Source: Vishniacozyma victoriae
Taxonomy: Eukaryota > Basidiomycota > Tremellomycetes > Tremellales > Bulleribasidiaceae
Assembly (NCBI GenBank): GCA_017654735.1
Contig: JADPYG010000088.1
Span: 310,001 to 374,000 of the forward strand
Direction: 5' to 3'
Length of the DNA stretch: 64,000 nt
Shown here: piece after piece, positions 12,865 through 25,097 of the stretch
Layout of the letters: each line of letters starts with the position of its first letter
How positions within the stretch are numbered: position 1 is the first letter of the stretch
The notes under the pieces: generated by a model
The model's database searches: none
What the model was told of the DNA's origin: nothing
What the model saw: the letters and a program-made list of their open reading frames with translations, nothing else
Position numbers and translations under genes: made by a program

Positions 12865-13568
12865 ATGTCTACGGCCACCCCAAATCTACCAGCCCTCAAC
12901 CCCTCAACATCCTACTCATTCTACCCCTATCCCATAAGATCGACTCCAACAACCTCACTGCGCGGTCTAGCTCCCCCCACCCAAAACCAAGCTCAAGCGG
13001 GCCCGTCAACAAATCGCCGAGCTGAGATCACAAGAGCCACACGCATACAAGAGAGGTCAGAGAGGAGGGCTTTGGTTGGATTAAGGCCTGCTGGGTTTGC
13101 TATTGGGAGGGAGAGCGAGGATCTAGATTTAGAGGAAATGACCTTGGAAGATGAGCGAGTGAGTCAGCTCTTTTTGGGTATACGCGTTGTTAATATGGTT
13201 CTAATGGAATAGCAACATATCAACATGTTCGGACATAGATTCCTTCTACCGATAGGCAGAAGACAAACTCAGATGGAGTTGGACGCAGCACCTGTAAGCC
13301 TTGCCCATTTAACGCGGCTGACATTCAGTCCCCAACACCATCTGAACCAGATATAGAGCGCCGCCAGGAAGACATGAATATAAGCTCCCCATCTTCACCA
13401 CCACCAATAGAGAATGGTGACGCCGGAGACGGCCAAGACGAAGATATGGTAGATCTCGATGGAGATATGGAGGACATGGATGATGATAGTGATGGTGCGG
13501 CCGATGGTGATGGTGACGGTGATGAAGGGGAACAGGATCAGGGAGAGGAGGATTCAGACGAGGCTTAA
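12865..13568 (+). CDS. APC15/Mnd2-like small acidic protein (probable anaphase-promoting complex subunit)
   Basis: A protein of about 204 residues. Exons: 12865-13158, 13213-13293 and 13329-13568. The middle exon encodes INMFGHRFLLPIGRRQTQ. This resembles the single conserved block of fungal Apc15, where an I-x-x-FG stretch and L-x-P-x-G precede a Lys/Arg-rich helix and a strongly acidic tail follows. Here the tail is almost entirely Asp, Glu and Gly with Met (repeats of GDG and EDMDDD), starting soon after SPTPSEPD. Apc15 helps the spindle-checkpoint complex turn over on the anaphase-promoting complex. The start at 12865 is preferred over an in-frame ATG at 12742 because the upstream part would span the promoter. 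Assignment rests on one short motif plus overall layout, so it is moderate; it could be another acidic nuclear protein. Confidence 0.5.
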
Positions 13569-13638
13569 GGCTAGATATGGACATAATGACATGACATGAC
13601 AGAAGAACCACTATGTACATTAACGTAATTTCATTATA

Positions 13639-16600
13639 CTACGCAAACCAGAAATCAGTACTCTTAGGGGCTGCTCATCAGCAATAGATCTATAATGAAG
13701 ACTCACCCTGCCCTATAGATATCTTCTCTGGTATCTCAATCCCATCGCCCGTAATATCCAATAATCGTACTTTGAGAGCAACATCCGCAAGGATCTAGAG
13801 GTAAGTCGTTGTCCATGTACCCGAAGCAAATCACCTTGATCTTGTCCAAAGACTCTTTGTGCGCCATAGCAGCTCGACCTCCCTTCCCAAGAGCCCTAAT
13901 CCCATCTGCCCATTCCGCGAATTGGTACACGTGGATGGCGTCAAGATCGAGAACACTCAATTCACCAGATAAGATTGATAAGCTGTATTTGGAAACAAGA
14001 TTGGGTGAGCGGGAATTGACCGCACACGAGGTCTCGCCTCGAACAGAAGTGATAATACCGATATCAACTGCTAGTGAGCTTTGCTTTGTTGGAGTCCTGG
14101 GAAGCTCACTCTTCTCACGAAGACTCTCAACGGCTGGAATGTGGTTGGTTCGCGCTGAAAAGTCGTCCCAAGCCAGGGTCTTACGATTGGTCGACTGCGA
14201 ATGTTAGCTTGGCAGATGTCTCCCGGGAAAGAATAGCTTACCAGGCGGACAAAGCGGAATGGCTGTTGAGGAGAGGGCCGATGAGATGGTGTCAAGCCAC
14301 CGGCGATCAGATTCGCGGCATTGAACCAAGCTCCTTGTAACATGCTTCCAATTCTGCACAACGTCAGCGTTTTACAAGCTAATGTGAGGGGACATACCGC
14401 TGCTCCATCATCACATCCTGAGCCTCAGCATTCAGCTTCTCCCTCAACAGCTTAACCGCATTCCTATTCATAGTTCCATCCTCCTTCTCTAGCACCTCCA
14501 TCTGTCGCTCCCTGATAGTAGCATAAGGCGTTTCAAGGAAATCACGTTCCAGATGTAACCACGTCTTGCTAGATTCGTCGGCCAAGGATAAGCGGATCTG
14601 TGAGCGAACGAGAAACGTCACGCGGCCTAGATCGTCGACTTTAGAGCCTGATTCGTGCCACATTCGAAGGAAGAATCGTAGAACTAGTTGATGAAGGCGA
14701 GAGAAGTTGAGGAGGAAAAGCTGGAATGTGGTCGGGACGGAGTGCCCGTTTTGAGATATCTTGTAGTGCTCGCATAGGATCTTGACGCATTCGGCGCTGA
14801 TAGAGTCAGCTTGACGAATTCCTTCAATGATATCACTAACCTAGCACGACCTAGTGGACAGCGCCTGGCAGGCTCGCGAGCTTGCTGTTCCATGATAAGC
14901 TATCTGTCAGCTAAGTTCTCGCCCCAAATAACATAGCATACCGCATGGAAATTGTCTTCATGCATTGCGAACCAATGCTATATTGTCAGCGTACCATGGA
15001 TCGAGATCCAAAAAGCGTACCAGGCACTCGAGTCCCAGCTCCCCAACATCACGAAACAAGTCCACTTCCAAAAGATATGCCGGCTCATCAACATCCCCGT
15101 CATCAATATCATCAATAAGCCCCAATCTCCTCCACCCAAGCCAGTCTCTCCCAGCGATCATACTCGTCGAGTGTTCTGCATAGTTTCCACCGTTTGTGAT
15201 GGTTTCGAGACCGAGCTGGCGGGACTCTTCGCCCAAGCGACCGACATGCCAGATCTCATTCAACATCTTCTCCTGGACCGCATCTTGGGCTGGTCGGACA
15301 TGCTTTGTCCGGCGCTGATTTAGGATGGCAGCGTAGCGAGCTTGGAAGGTGAGAATTTGAGGTGATACAGTGTTGTTCTGACATGATGGCATGAGGCGCT
15401 AAGAGGTAAGCACTTTAGTACAGAAATGATTTTGGTACTCACTGAGACGTAACGGCGGATATGCAGATTCTCCAATATCGTCACAAGGTCCTTGTATAGT
15501 CGGCTCTCTTCACGTTCTCCAAAGCGTAGGCAGATATGCACTAATCCGAGACTGGTCATCAGCTTCCGATCAACCATTGAAGCTTACCTCTGAGCGACAA
15601 GCTCCAAGTCACCAGTACCTTCCAATCGTTTGATGATGATTCGAAAGAACCTCTCGCCGCCACTTCCTTCCTCTCCATCAAGCGTATCTCCAACGAGGCA
15701 CATTCTCATGAAGATCCTCTCGAATCCATAGTAATTAATTGGCTGCTCCTGGCCGGGAACAGGGCTCATCACCAGAGAATGTGTGGTCGCCGGAGTACCC
15801 TTGTCGCTAACTTTTTCCTTTTCCTTGCCTTTGCTTTTGCGCCTGATCTTTGGTCCTGGACTTTTTGGATTATGAATATCACCAGAGAAGTGAGGCGAGG
15901 AGATGACCAATTTTCTGACGATTGCAGTTGCGGGCCTGATGACATTTGGTTGACCAGCCGAGACGAGTAGATGGAGAACTCGGTCGACAAACGCTTCTGT
16001 TATATCTGCCCAGCTGGACTCGAACTCGAGGACTCCGCGAACTCCTTGCAGGGCGTACTGATATCAGCAGGATTACATGTGATTGACATACGGCTAGACT
16101 ATTTCCAGTGAGTCCACCTGAAGACCTCTCCAGTAAAGCCATGAGCAACTTCAATCCGCCCTTGAGCATGAACTCCACAACAAATTCCCCTTCCTTGATG
16201 TACTTTTGGAGGTTGAACAGTGCCATTTTGAGCGGCAGGATCTTTCTATCGGTGTTGGACATCAAGGTCGTATTGAGGGTGAGAGATGATTCGTTCGTCA
16301 GAGTTGGAAGTTGGGATGCTGCCCGGAGCGAATCGACAACGGCGAGGGCTTCGGTCATTGGTGATGAGCATAGCCTGTCATCAGCTTGGGGCTCTATGGC
16401 TTCACGTTTGACAGCTTACTTGAGCTCCGACTTGCCGGTGACTCGGTGCTTGAGGTTGTTGGTGGTCACGAGACGGTCACTCTCGTCTCGTAGGCATAAT
16501 GTGATGTGATGTTCTTTTGTTTCGAACGCTGTAGCCATCATTTCCACCACCACCGATATTCGCTGCCTGTCAGATGTTTATACGCTTTCACAGTCTTGGT

Positions 16601-16682
16601 AGACTTACAGCATCCGGATCGATCCTAGCCTCTCTGGAGCGTCCTGCTAATTCAGCTCATGTTGAAAACCCCCACTCACCAT
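13639..16682 (-). CDS. ELMO/CED-12 domain protein with armadillo-like N-terminus and C-terminal PH domain
   Basis: ELMO proteins act with DOCK-type exchange factors to activate Rac-family GTPases at the plasma membrane. The first coding exon is just ATG at 16680-16682, followed by short exons MQDAPERLGSIRML and then RISVVVEMMATAFETKEHH. The N-terminal block FVVEFMLKGGLKLLMALLE matches the armadillo-like helical region of ELMO1. The ELMO domain follows at about 15390-14960 and includes WRRLGLIDDIDDG and FRDVGELGLECLVRFLDLD. The region from about 14660 to 13640 (VTFLVRSQIRLSLADESSK to the stop) fits a PH domain with an inserted helical segment. The C-terminus reads IPEKISIGQAPKSTDFWFA. I count more than ten introns, all short. 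No DOCK gene lies in the window. The family call is secure from domain order; the partner GTPase is inference. Confidence 0.82.
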
Positions 16683-17010
16683 TGTACCAAATCTTATTCG
16701 TCGGTATTGCTGTTTTACTCGTCACAGGGAGGTTCCTAGGCACTCCGGGCGACACTCTAGATTGATCTGCTTCTTCCATATGTGTATAATTACCTCATGT
16801 ATAACACATCAACGCGAATTTCAACCTCCCTTTACTCATCTACAAGTCCGAGCTTTAATCTCAGGCACAACGGATCTTATCATTACCGTCAATAACCTTG
16901 TGCTACTGTCTATCGTACCCAATCTTTCACCTTCATATTCTCATTGTGAGAAGCACTAGAGATCTCCACAGGTCCTTCAAGGAAGCACTCAATACCTTGT
17001 CCGAATTTGA

Positions 17011-19011
17011 ATGGACTCGGTACCACTCCGACCGCTCAAGACATCGATGAGTAGAGATTCAGACGAGACCACAAGGCTGGTGGAGGGACACCGTCAGGCG
17101 CACGGACGAGTGTCTGGCAGTGTGGATGATGACGAGGACATCGGAGAGGAGATAGACGATTTCATGAAGGGTAGGTTGGTGGGCTGTTCCTACAGGCAGC
17201 TGATGATCAGTGCACGAGCCTGATAGCAAGACAGCCCAGAATGCACGATACCGGCTCTTTATCGCTTTTGCCATCTTTGGTCTACTGAATAATGGTACAG
17301 CTAAAGAGCTTTTCCATGGATCAAGCTGATCAGCAGTCTTATATGTGATCATTCTCTCGGCTGCTATGGACCTGGTCCCCGCCACAACCCCAAAAGGGCT
17401 GGTGGCTTTCTTCAATATCTTTCCCGCTCTGATCGTATGTATCATGCATACGGCGAACTTTAGCTGACAATTGCAGACAAAAGTGGCTTGGCCTCTGATA
17501 TCAAGGGGAAAGATCCAGTACGCTCGTCGAGTCGGATTCTGCACATGTGTCAGCTGGCTTGGGATAGTTGTGCGTATTCAGCTGTCTGTTTCAATTGCGC
17601 CTCCAGCTCACAGTATAGACAATTGCCTTTTCCTCTTCTCTATACCCTCGACTCTTCGGTATCGCCCTTGCATCCCTCTCATCAGGTTTGGGAGAGTTGA
17701 CATTCCTGCAAAAGACCACAACCCTTCCGAGCTTGGAGACATCGCGTACTGCTCTGGGAGCCTGGTCATCAGGGACCGGATTCGCAGGGATCGCAGGAGC
17801 TGGATTATGGTGGCTTCTTCGAGGACTGGGTGTGAAAGGCGGTCTAGGCATTTCGAGTGTGAGTGTTGGCTGATTTGACATCCCTTCAATAGACGACCAC
17901 GCCCCCAAGCTCAGAGACATCGCGTATTGCTCTCGTTCATCAGGGACCGGATTCGCTGGGACTGCAGAAGCTGGATTATAATGGTTTCTCGAGATTTGGG
18001 TGTGAAAGGCCAATCGCAGGCGGGATGGTATCAAGGAGGAGTGCTGATGAAATAGGTCCTTCCCCTCTTCTTTCCGGTCACATATCGATTCATCCTACCT
18101 CACTTCTCGTCCCTTGGCTCCACACAATCGTATCAAGCTTTGGCAAGTGGCCCAGATGCCGAGGTGCTTGAAGATAGTCCGATGCTTCGCCCTGTACCAA
18201 CGGGCAAAGCAACATACTTGACCACCGGTGAGAAGCTGGCGCTGATGCGACCTCTGGTATTACGATACATGTTGCCGCTCTGTGCTGTATATATTGAGGA
18301 GTACATCATCAACTCTGTCAGTCTTGTGATCTTGCTTCGGGGAGGAAGCTGACTTCTCAGGGTGTAGCGCCTACTCTGGTATTTCCGATCCCCACTGACG
18401 GACCCTGGTCTGTCTTGTTTAAATCGCCTAGGGATTACTATCCATTCTGGTCTCTTACCTGTACGTTCCCGGCCCTGACATCGCTAATCTCAGACCAATC
18501 ATTCGTCTTCCTATCCCGCTCCTCCCTTTCGCTAGGCCTACCGCCCATACCCAAACGCCTGTTACCCGTACCAACAATAATCCAATTTTTCGTCCTACTA
18601 CTCCTCTCACTCCAAGCTTCGCGCTTCATATTCGCCTCTTCGGTATTTACGCCACCTAACCAACCACCTTCGCAGGGTGTCGATCGGAGTATCACTGTCG
18701 TCTTCCTACTTATGTGCCTCGAGGGTATGTGCGGAGGGAGCGCTTATGTCAATACCTTCTACTGGGTAGGGAGGGAAGGTGAAGATGGGGAGGATGAGGG
18801 TGAAGAGGGAGCTAAGCGGAAGATGGAGAAGGAGTTTAGGATAGGTGCGACAGGAGCTTCGGACTCGCTTGGTAAGTTTATTCGCTTGGATTGTGTCAAT
18901 CAAGCTGATCATCCAGGGATCCTGTTTGCATCGCTCATATCCATGCCATTCGAGATCGCTCTATGTAATGCACAAGTGGAGCAAGGACGGACCACTTGCC
19001 GAGACCTGTGA
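17011..19011 (+). CDS. BTN1: Battenin/CLN3 family vacuolar membrane protein (Btn1)
   Basis: Multi-spanning protein of the vacuole/lysosome linked to pH and basic amino-acid homeostasis. Exons: 17011-17170, 17235-17294, 17337-17434, 17477-17569, 17619-17858, 18056-18316, 18361-18460, 18494-18871 and 18917-19011. Recognisable blocks in order are NARYRLFIAFAIFGLLNN, DLVPATTPKGLVAFFNIFP, GLGELTFLQ, LGAWSSGTGFAGIAGAG with LRGLGVKGGL, VYIEEYIIN, FISRSSL-like FLSRSSLSLGLPPIP, GGSAYVNTFYW, and the end GILFASLISMPFEIALC. These are the hallmarks of CLN3. The seventh intron (18461-18493) is only 33 nt and in frame, so it reads through if ignored. The intron 17859-18055 is about 197 nt, four times the local norm, because it contains a decayed second copy of the end of the preceding exon (see findings). 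The functional reading frame continues correctly across it. Confidence 0.92.
17891..18055 (+). repeat. Decayed tandem copy of a BTN1 exon end plus intron, lying within an intron
   Basis: Bases 17891-18010 repeat 17713-17840 with many substitutions and a net loss of eight bases. Shared stretches include GAGACATCGCGTA/TTGCTCT, TCATCAGGGACCGGATTCGC/T, AGCTGGATTAT and GGGTGTGAAAGGC. The similarity appears to extend through the following intron, since both units end with GCTGAT and AATAG. The first unit encodes the conserved LGAWSSGTGFAGIAGAG segment; the second cannot encode it because the frame is lost. Confidence 0.85.
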
Positions 19012-19080
19012 AACGGGCCCGAGCCTTTGTAGAAGTATGCATACATGCTAGATTTATCAAGTCTATATCTCGCTCACCCA

Positions 19081-21858
19081 TCACTCGTAGATAGGCTTGG
19101 ACTCGAACATATTGACGTTGGTGGGAGTGGGAACAGCCTCGCCACCGCTAAATCATGAGCGACTGTGACGTTTCTTATCGAGCTACTCACTAGAGTGTGG
19201 CAGACTCAAACATGTTGGACTTGATTGGAATCTCAAAGCCCGATGTTCCCTCGGACAAGTATGTCTTCATGCCATCGGTCGAGGCATTCTGGGCCTTGGC
19301 CTTGGGAGCACCTTTACCCCAACTTCCCTTAGTTGCTCCTGGAGTCTTAGTCTGGACGGCCGCAGGCTGAGCTTTGAGCTCGACAGTTGCGAGTCGTCCA
19401 CTGATCGGTCAGCTTATGACTGTAGGAGAATTGTAGCTGGACATACTCGGGGATGAAACCGAACTCCATTCGACCTTCTGCGTCCTTGGACCCTTGACAG
19501 ATATAGAAACCCTTCCTCTCGAACTGGATGATATCCCACTTCTTGAGGTTCTCGACTTCTTTACTGGCAAGTGCCTTGGTTCGGTACTCAGTCTTGGTGT
19601 TTGTGACTTGATCAAAGTCATCATCCTCCTCCAACTTCTTCTTGGTGATGAGGTAATCGTAATCGATGAGGGTGACGGGGATCAAGGGGTTCTCGGAGGT
19701 AGATTGGGACAACCAAGTAACCTTCTTGGAGGTCTTCTTGAAATCGCCCTCGAGGTGAAGCTCGAGAACGAGGCTGGAAACTTTGCCGGCGGAATCGGTA
19801 GTCTTGGACCTAACAAAGGCATTTCCCCAGTCCATGGCGGTGATCTGGAGTCAGTCACGCCCTACACACGAGACACGAAAACTTACCTCCTCGTTGTCAC
19901 CGAAAGAAGCGGCGTCTTCCTGCTCCATGATGAGGTTTGACGAGTAGACGAGCTGCTTGTTTCCAATAGCAGCATCCTTCTTGTGCAAAGGCTTGGTCTG
20001 GACATCGACGCCCTCGGTCTCTCGACCCTTGACTTCAACGGTGACCCTGACTATCAGCTGCTGCACCGACTGGCGACTGCGAAGCTCACATGTCATCCTG
20101 GGCAATAGCCCAGTATCGAGGTGCAATAGGATCAATGACCTTCTTGTTGGTAGTCCAGATACTATCCCACTCTAGAGCTAATTGCATCTGGGAAGCACCT
20201 TGACCAATGATGTAATCCTTCAATCCCTTGACAGTCATTCCCCTAGACCTGATACCTCGAACAGTAGGGAATCGAGGATCGTCCCAACCGTTGACGACAC
20301 CCTTTTCGACCAGGTACTTGAGCTTTCGCTTGGACAAGACGGTGTAGACGAAATCGATTCGACTGAAATCAAAGATTTCGATCTTTGGGAAGCCGAATCG
20401 TTCAATGAACCATTGGTATTGCTCATGTCGGGCCCAGTACTCGTTGGCTCGAAGAGCGTGGGTGACACCATCAATGTGGTCGATCAAAGGACAGGCAAGA
20501 TCGTACATGGGGTACGCCTTGTACTTGTCACTGATTATTAGCGTTTTATTTGTACTCGTGAGGATGCGACGTACCCGGTGATATGATGGGTTGCATCGAC
20601 AGATCGGTAAATGACTGGATCTCGCATGGTACCGTTCTTGTGCGCATAGTCGATCTTGGCTCGGAGCGACCATTTCCGGCCCTCTGCAGAGCCGGAACAC
20701 ATCTCCTTGAACCTAGCCATGTTCTCCTCGATAGAAGCATCTCGCCTCTGAGAGGGTTCGAGTGCTCGTCGCTGCAAGCTGATCTGTTCCGTCAGTATTG
20801 GGATTTCAAATCCCCGAATCCACTCACAGTCTCTCCATCGGTATCGTCCATGTAAGCATCTCCTTGCTGGATGAGCTGCTCGGTGTATTTCAAGATCTTG
20901 TCAAAGTGGTCCGAAGAGTGGACAACCTTGTCGTAGGAAATCTCAATCATGGCCAAATCCTCCTTGATACTCTGCTCAAAGAGCTCCTGCTTCATCAGCT
21001 GTAGCTCTCGCTTCAAGCTCCAGAGGTACGCACGTCCTCCTTCAAAGGGTTGGTATCGTCGAACCGCAAGATGAATTGACCCTGGTACTGGTCGGCCAAG
21101 AATCTGTTGAGGATAGCAGCCTTCAAGTGACCGATGTGTAGGTATCCAGAAGGCTCAGGAGCTATCATGTCAGAATTGTCTTTACACATCAACTTGTAGG
21201 CCTACCGAACCTGACGACAACCTTTCCTGGAACAGCGTTGGGTAGAACGACGTCAACGCTCTCTGTCCTCTTTGCCTTTTTGCCCCTCTCCATATCGCTC
21301 TTTGCTTTGGTAAATGACTCGAGAGCGGCTCGGGGAACAGGAAGAGTTTCAACATGGTTGTACCACCGAGCGAGGTGGGGTCGTCCTGGCTTCTTCATGG
21401 ATCCAACAGCAGCGACGTTACCTCGGATAGTACCCCAGATGAGAGCATCTCCGAAACCGAATTGAGCACCTGCAAAGTACGTTCTAGATCTCGTCAGCAT
21501 GATCTTGTATTGCGGTGGAGAGGAAATTTACCGGTAGGCAAGGTAGTCGTCAAAAGCATCAAGAACCTTCTGGACCTCAGGGAAAGGCGTGTTGCTCTCA
21601 AACATAGTGGGCATAGGAGGGAGGGGGATCTACTCATCAGTTCCTTATCACACGTAAATGGATGAGTGCACATACCTCCTTTCCTGGAAGACCCTTCTCG
21701 AGTTCGGCTCGAACAGCCTCGACTCCCTTGACATCGCCATAAGTAGGCTCAGAGAGCTCACTAGCCTCCTGCCATTGTACTTGCGAGTTCTTGAAGAGCG
21801 CAAGTGACAGAAGGGCGTAAGAGGGAGTATGAGAAAGAGGTAGTTGTAATGTAGTCAT
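19081..21858 (-). CDS. GUS1: Cytosolic glutamyl-tRNA synthetase
   Basis: Charges tRNA-Glu in the cytosol. The ATG is at 21856-21858 ([13 protein letters not shown]) and the stop at 19081-19083. Eleven exons are apparent. Domains in order are a GST-like N-terminal domain (to about 21190), as in yeast Gus1 where it binds the cofactor Arc1, then the class I catalytic core. The core has the HIGH signature within [17 protein letters not shown] (about 21160-21110) and the KMSKS-equivalent [11 protein letters not shown] (about 20340-20310), with [19 protein letters not shown] and [16 protein letters not shown] between and after. A beta-barrel anticodon-binding domain follows. The eukaryotic/archaeal type of core, with VLSKR, argues against the mitochondrial enzyme and against glutaminyl-tRNA synthetase. 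The C-terminus has a Lys/Ala-rich linker and two MFES motifs (SNMFESATL and NVNMFESKP), an apparent short duplication. Confidence 0.92.
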
Positions 21859-22128
21859 TTTGGTAAATGTACAGTGTACAGTGAACAGCAGAGGGGCAAG
21901 GTGGAGTAAAGTAACGACTCGTCCGAAATTCTGGTTCCGCCTGGTAAGGTAACTGTATGCACGTGACATTTCTACAAGACTATGGGCTTATATACACAAT
22001 GAGAACCCGAGCAGGGTAGACTAGACGGGAAGGAAGGAGCTGGAGATCTTAAAAATGAGACATGAAATTATTACAGACTAGATTTTTTTAGTATGAATCA
22101 ATGTCCTTGTTGACAAGATCATGATTTC

Positions 22129-25097
22129 TTCTGAGTGACGGATTTGATCATGTTTGTCATCGAGTTCAATGGCGATGTATGCTTGAAGAACTCGCACTGG
22201 ATGTCAGCTGAATACTAGGGGGGGAACGATTGACATACGGTAAGGAGTTGAGCAGCAGTAGGCCGCTGTTCTGGGTCCACCGTCAAACATCTGGCGAGAT
22301 ACTCTTTGATGATGGGCGATAAGCGGTCCATATCCTTGATTTTGGGTGTACCGTTCGTGGCGATGAGGTACAAAGCTCGCAGAGGGTTCTCTGTCAGATA
22401 TGGGGGTTCACCTTCGAGCATTTCTGATTGTCAATCTCTGTAGCAGGGACATGGGTAAGGAACATACCGATAGCCATGATACCCAATGACCAGATGTCGA
22501 CCTTGGGACCGTATTCTTTTCTAGATACGACTTCGGGAGCCATCCAGTATGGAGTACCGACCATTGTAGTTCTCTTTGCCATGTTCGGATCCGCTATACG
22601 AGCACAGAAACCGAAATCGGCTAAATGGATCAGCCAGGCTCTTCTGAAGATGTTAAGGAACGACATACTCAATTTGACTTCGCCATTCATCGATAGAAGA
22701 ATGTTGTCACTTTTGATATCTCGATGAATAACTCCATGCGAGTGGAGATGGCGTAGACCTTCGCAGACTTCTCGACTGACTGCAGCGATCTGACCTTCAC
22801 TCATGAAATGGCCGGTGCAGACATCCGTCAAACTACCTCCCTCCATGTACTCCATGACGACCCAGAGGTCGCCTTTCCATAGATACGAGTCTTTGTAGTT
22901 GACAATATTTGGGTGAGATGATTCTCGCATGACTAGGATTTCGTTGATGATGAGATCCTGTTTGGGCTGTTTCTCGAGGTTCATCTGTTTGATAGCGACT
23001 GGGTTGCCGATTTTGTCTCGTGCAGAGTACACTCCTCCCGAAGCACTATACATCAGCCCAGACCTATTGGAATACGCAGCTGACATACCCTTGACCGATT
23101 TTGGTGAGACTCCTGTAGATTTGATTCGGATCACCACTTGAGCAAATGGCTCGTAATTGTCGAATGACCTCTTCATTCTCTTTGCCCTTGTCCCTCCTGC
23201 GTGGGATAGCATCGTTCTGGGCCTTACCGCCAGTAGGCTGTCGACCAAGAGATGTAGATGGTCCTGGTGGGGGTCCTCCTTGACCTGACTTGGACTTGCC
23301 CATTGGCACAGCTTGGGGTGGGGATGGCTTAGCAGGTGCTCGGGTGGTGTTTGCTCGGTCGAGAAGTTTCGACTTTGATTGACCAGATGGGACTCGGTGG
23401 GATGCTGATCTGTCGAGAACAGAAGGCATGTTGGGTCCACCTGGTCCGAGTCTTGGCGGAACAGTAGGTTCGACCTGTCTCGAGGGAGGCAGAGGTGCAG
23501 ATCGTTCAGACTGGAACCTTGCTGCTGCGCTCATCTTGTTGGGAGGTACAGGAGCAGCACGCTGAATTGTGAGTTGAGATAGGACAAGGTATAGAGATTG
23601 CTCACAGGGTTCGCAAAGTGGTCAACTCGACCTGGTGCGTCATGACTGGGTTCCCTCGACATTTCGCCAGACCCGATAGGCGGTGATGCAGCACTCATAT
23701 GAATCGATGGTCCAGCGCCGGCCATCTTCTGCCAGATCTCTTCTTCTGCGTTGTCGGGTGCATCTCTATTCTGGAAGTACTGCACAACTGCGAGAACCTG
23801 CACAGTCAGCTTCGAGCGGTGACAAGAGCAGCTCAGCTTACCTGGTCTGGATTCTGCTCCTGCTCAGCTCGTGTGATACCATTATCATCTAGCAGCTTTT
23901 GCCATTCCTGAGGCATGCCTGTATCTGTTTTGATCAGCACTGCGTTTGTATTTGCAGGTGAAAGACCTACATTGCCCAGTATTGTAGTCGAAGCCGACGT
24001 GTGTGAGATGAATTGGATCATACGGTGTCGAGATGACAGGAGTCTTTTCCTTTCCGAGCAGATCTGGACATCAGCGCGTTCGCGACATGGGAACAAAGGA
24101 CCTACCGCTGAAGGACAATCCGAATATACTTTTCCCCTTTTGACTCTTGCCTGTTCCGCTTCGACTCCTCGTAGCGGCATTGGGTGCATTAGGCAGCTCC
24201 TTTTCCTTGGTTGGCTCGACTACATTCATGGGCATACCCATTCCCTGACCTAATTTGGTGTCTTCGATTCCCTTTTCGATACCCTGTACCGAGTATGGGT
24301 TATTGGGTGACGAGTATGGTTGATGATGTAGAGGAGGGGGAGCAGGCTGAGAGAGGAAGTTTGATCCTGGTGCGGGGGATAGGGCAGATGGATTACCCCG
24401 AGCGAGCTGTTGGGTGGCGGACATGGGTTGCAAGCCGTTCTGCCCAGCATCCGCATATGGCATGGTGCCAGCTCGAGTGGGTCTCGGAGGTGGGATACCG
24501 TTCGGGTTCGTGCCGTTGGACATGGGGGGCAAGGGGGTGGAAGAAGCGCCAGCCGAGTATCTGTTGGGATTGGGTGAATTCGAAGTCGATTTAGTATAAG
24601 GCCTAGAAGGTCCTGCACCAAGTGTTTGTTGGGGAGTAGGGGTTGTAGCTTGACTGGAATCACGCCTGAACAAGCCTGGAGGGGCCGGAGCAGCACGTGA
24701 AGGAAGCATATGCGAGCTGGTATCGAATGAATTGGGTGTTTGGATTGGAGGGGATCTAAAGGATGTAGGTGCACCGCCGCCCACCTGGGGTAAACGTGGC
24801 GATGATGTTGCAGAAACCATTCCTAGTGACATGTCTGTACCGGGTGTGTATTGGGCTGAATTTCGGGTAGGGCGATGATATTCGACTGTACGCGATACGG
24901 GTGGTGGATGAGCGTCTCCGTTTGAAGATGTGGGAATAGCGCCAGTGTCTGTGAATATGCAAGTATTATATACGTTGTTTTGGAAAGGGAGTAACAATGT
25001 TTAGCTTTAAACTCTAGTGCAGGGTATGTGAATTTGACTCACAAGCATGAGGATGCCTGATTTGCCTCTTGGGGCTGGTATTGACTCCACCCGACAT
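22129..25097 (-). CDS. STE20: p21-activated kinase, Ste20/Pak1 type (CRIB plus Ser/Thr kinase)
   Basis: Effector kinase of Cdc42/Rac GTPases acting in mating, filamentation and polarity. The likely start is 25095-25097 ([18 protein letters not shown]). A long Pro/Ser-rich N-terminus runs to about 24080. The CRIB motif follows at about 24045-23970: [20 protein letters not shown] second disordered linker leads to the kinase domain (about 23120-22200), starting at LTKIGQG. It contains [11 protein letters not shown] (ATP Lys), [17 protein letters not shown] (catalytic loop), ADFGFCARI (DFG) and [14 protein letters not shown] (activation loop and APE), and it ends [15 protein letters not shown] close to the stop at 22129. 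I see no PH domain before the CRIB, so it is not Cla4-like. No catalytic residue is missing. The symbol is by family; Ste20 and Pak1 paralogues cannot be separated by eye. Confidence 0.88.

Noticed and set aside
17591..18034. 147-codon minus-strand frame over the BTN1 duplication
   Set aside because: It repeats because the DNA is duplicated, has no start context or splice signals on that strand, and is antisense to conserved BTN1 sequence.
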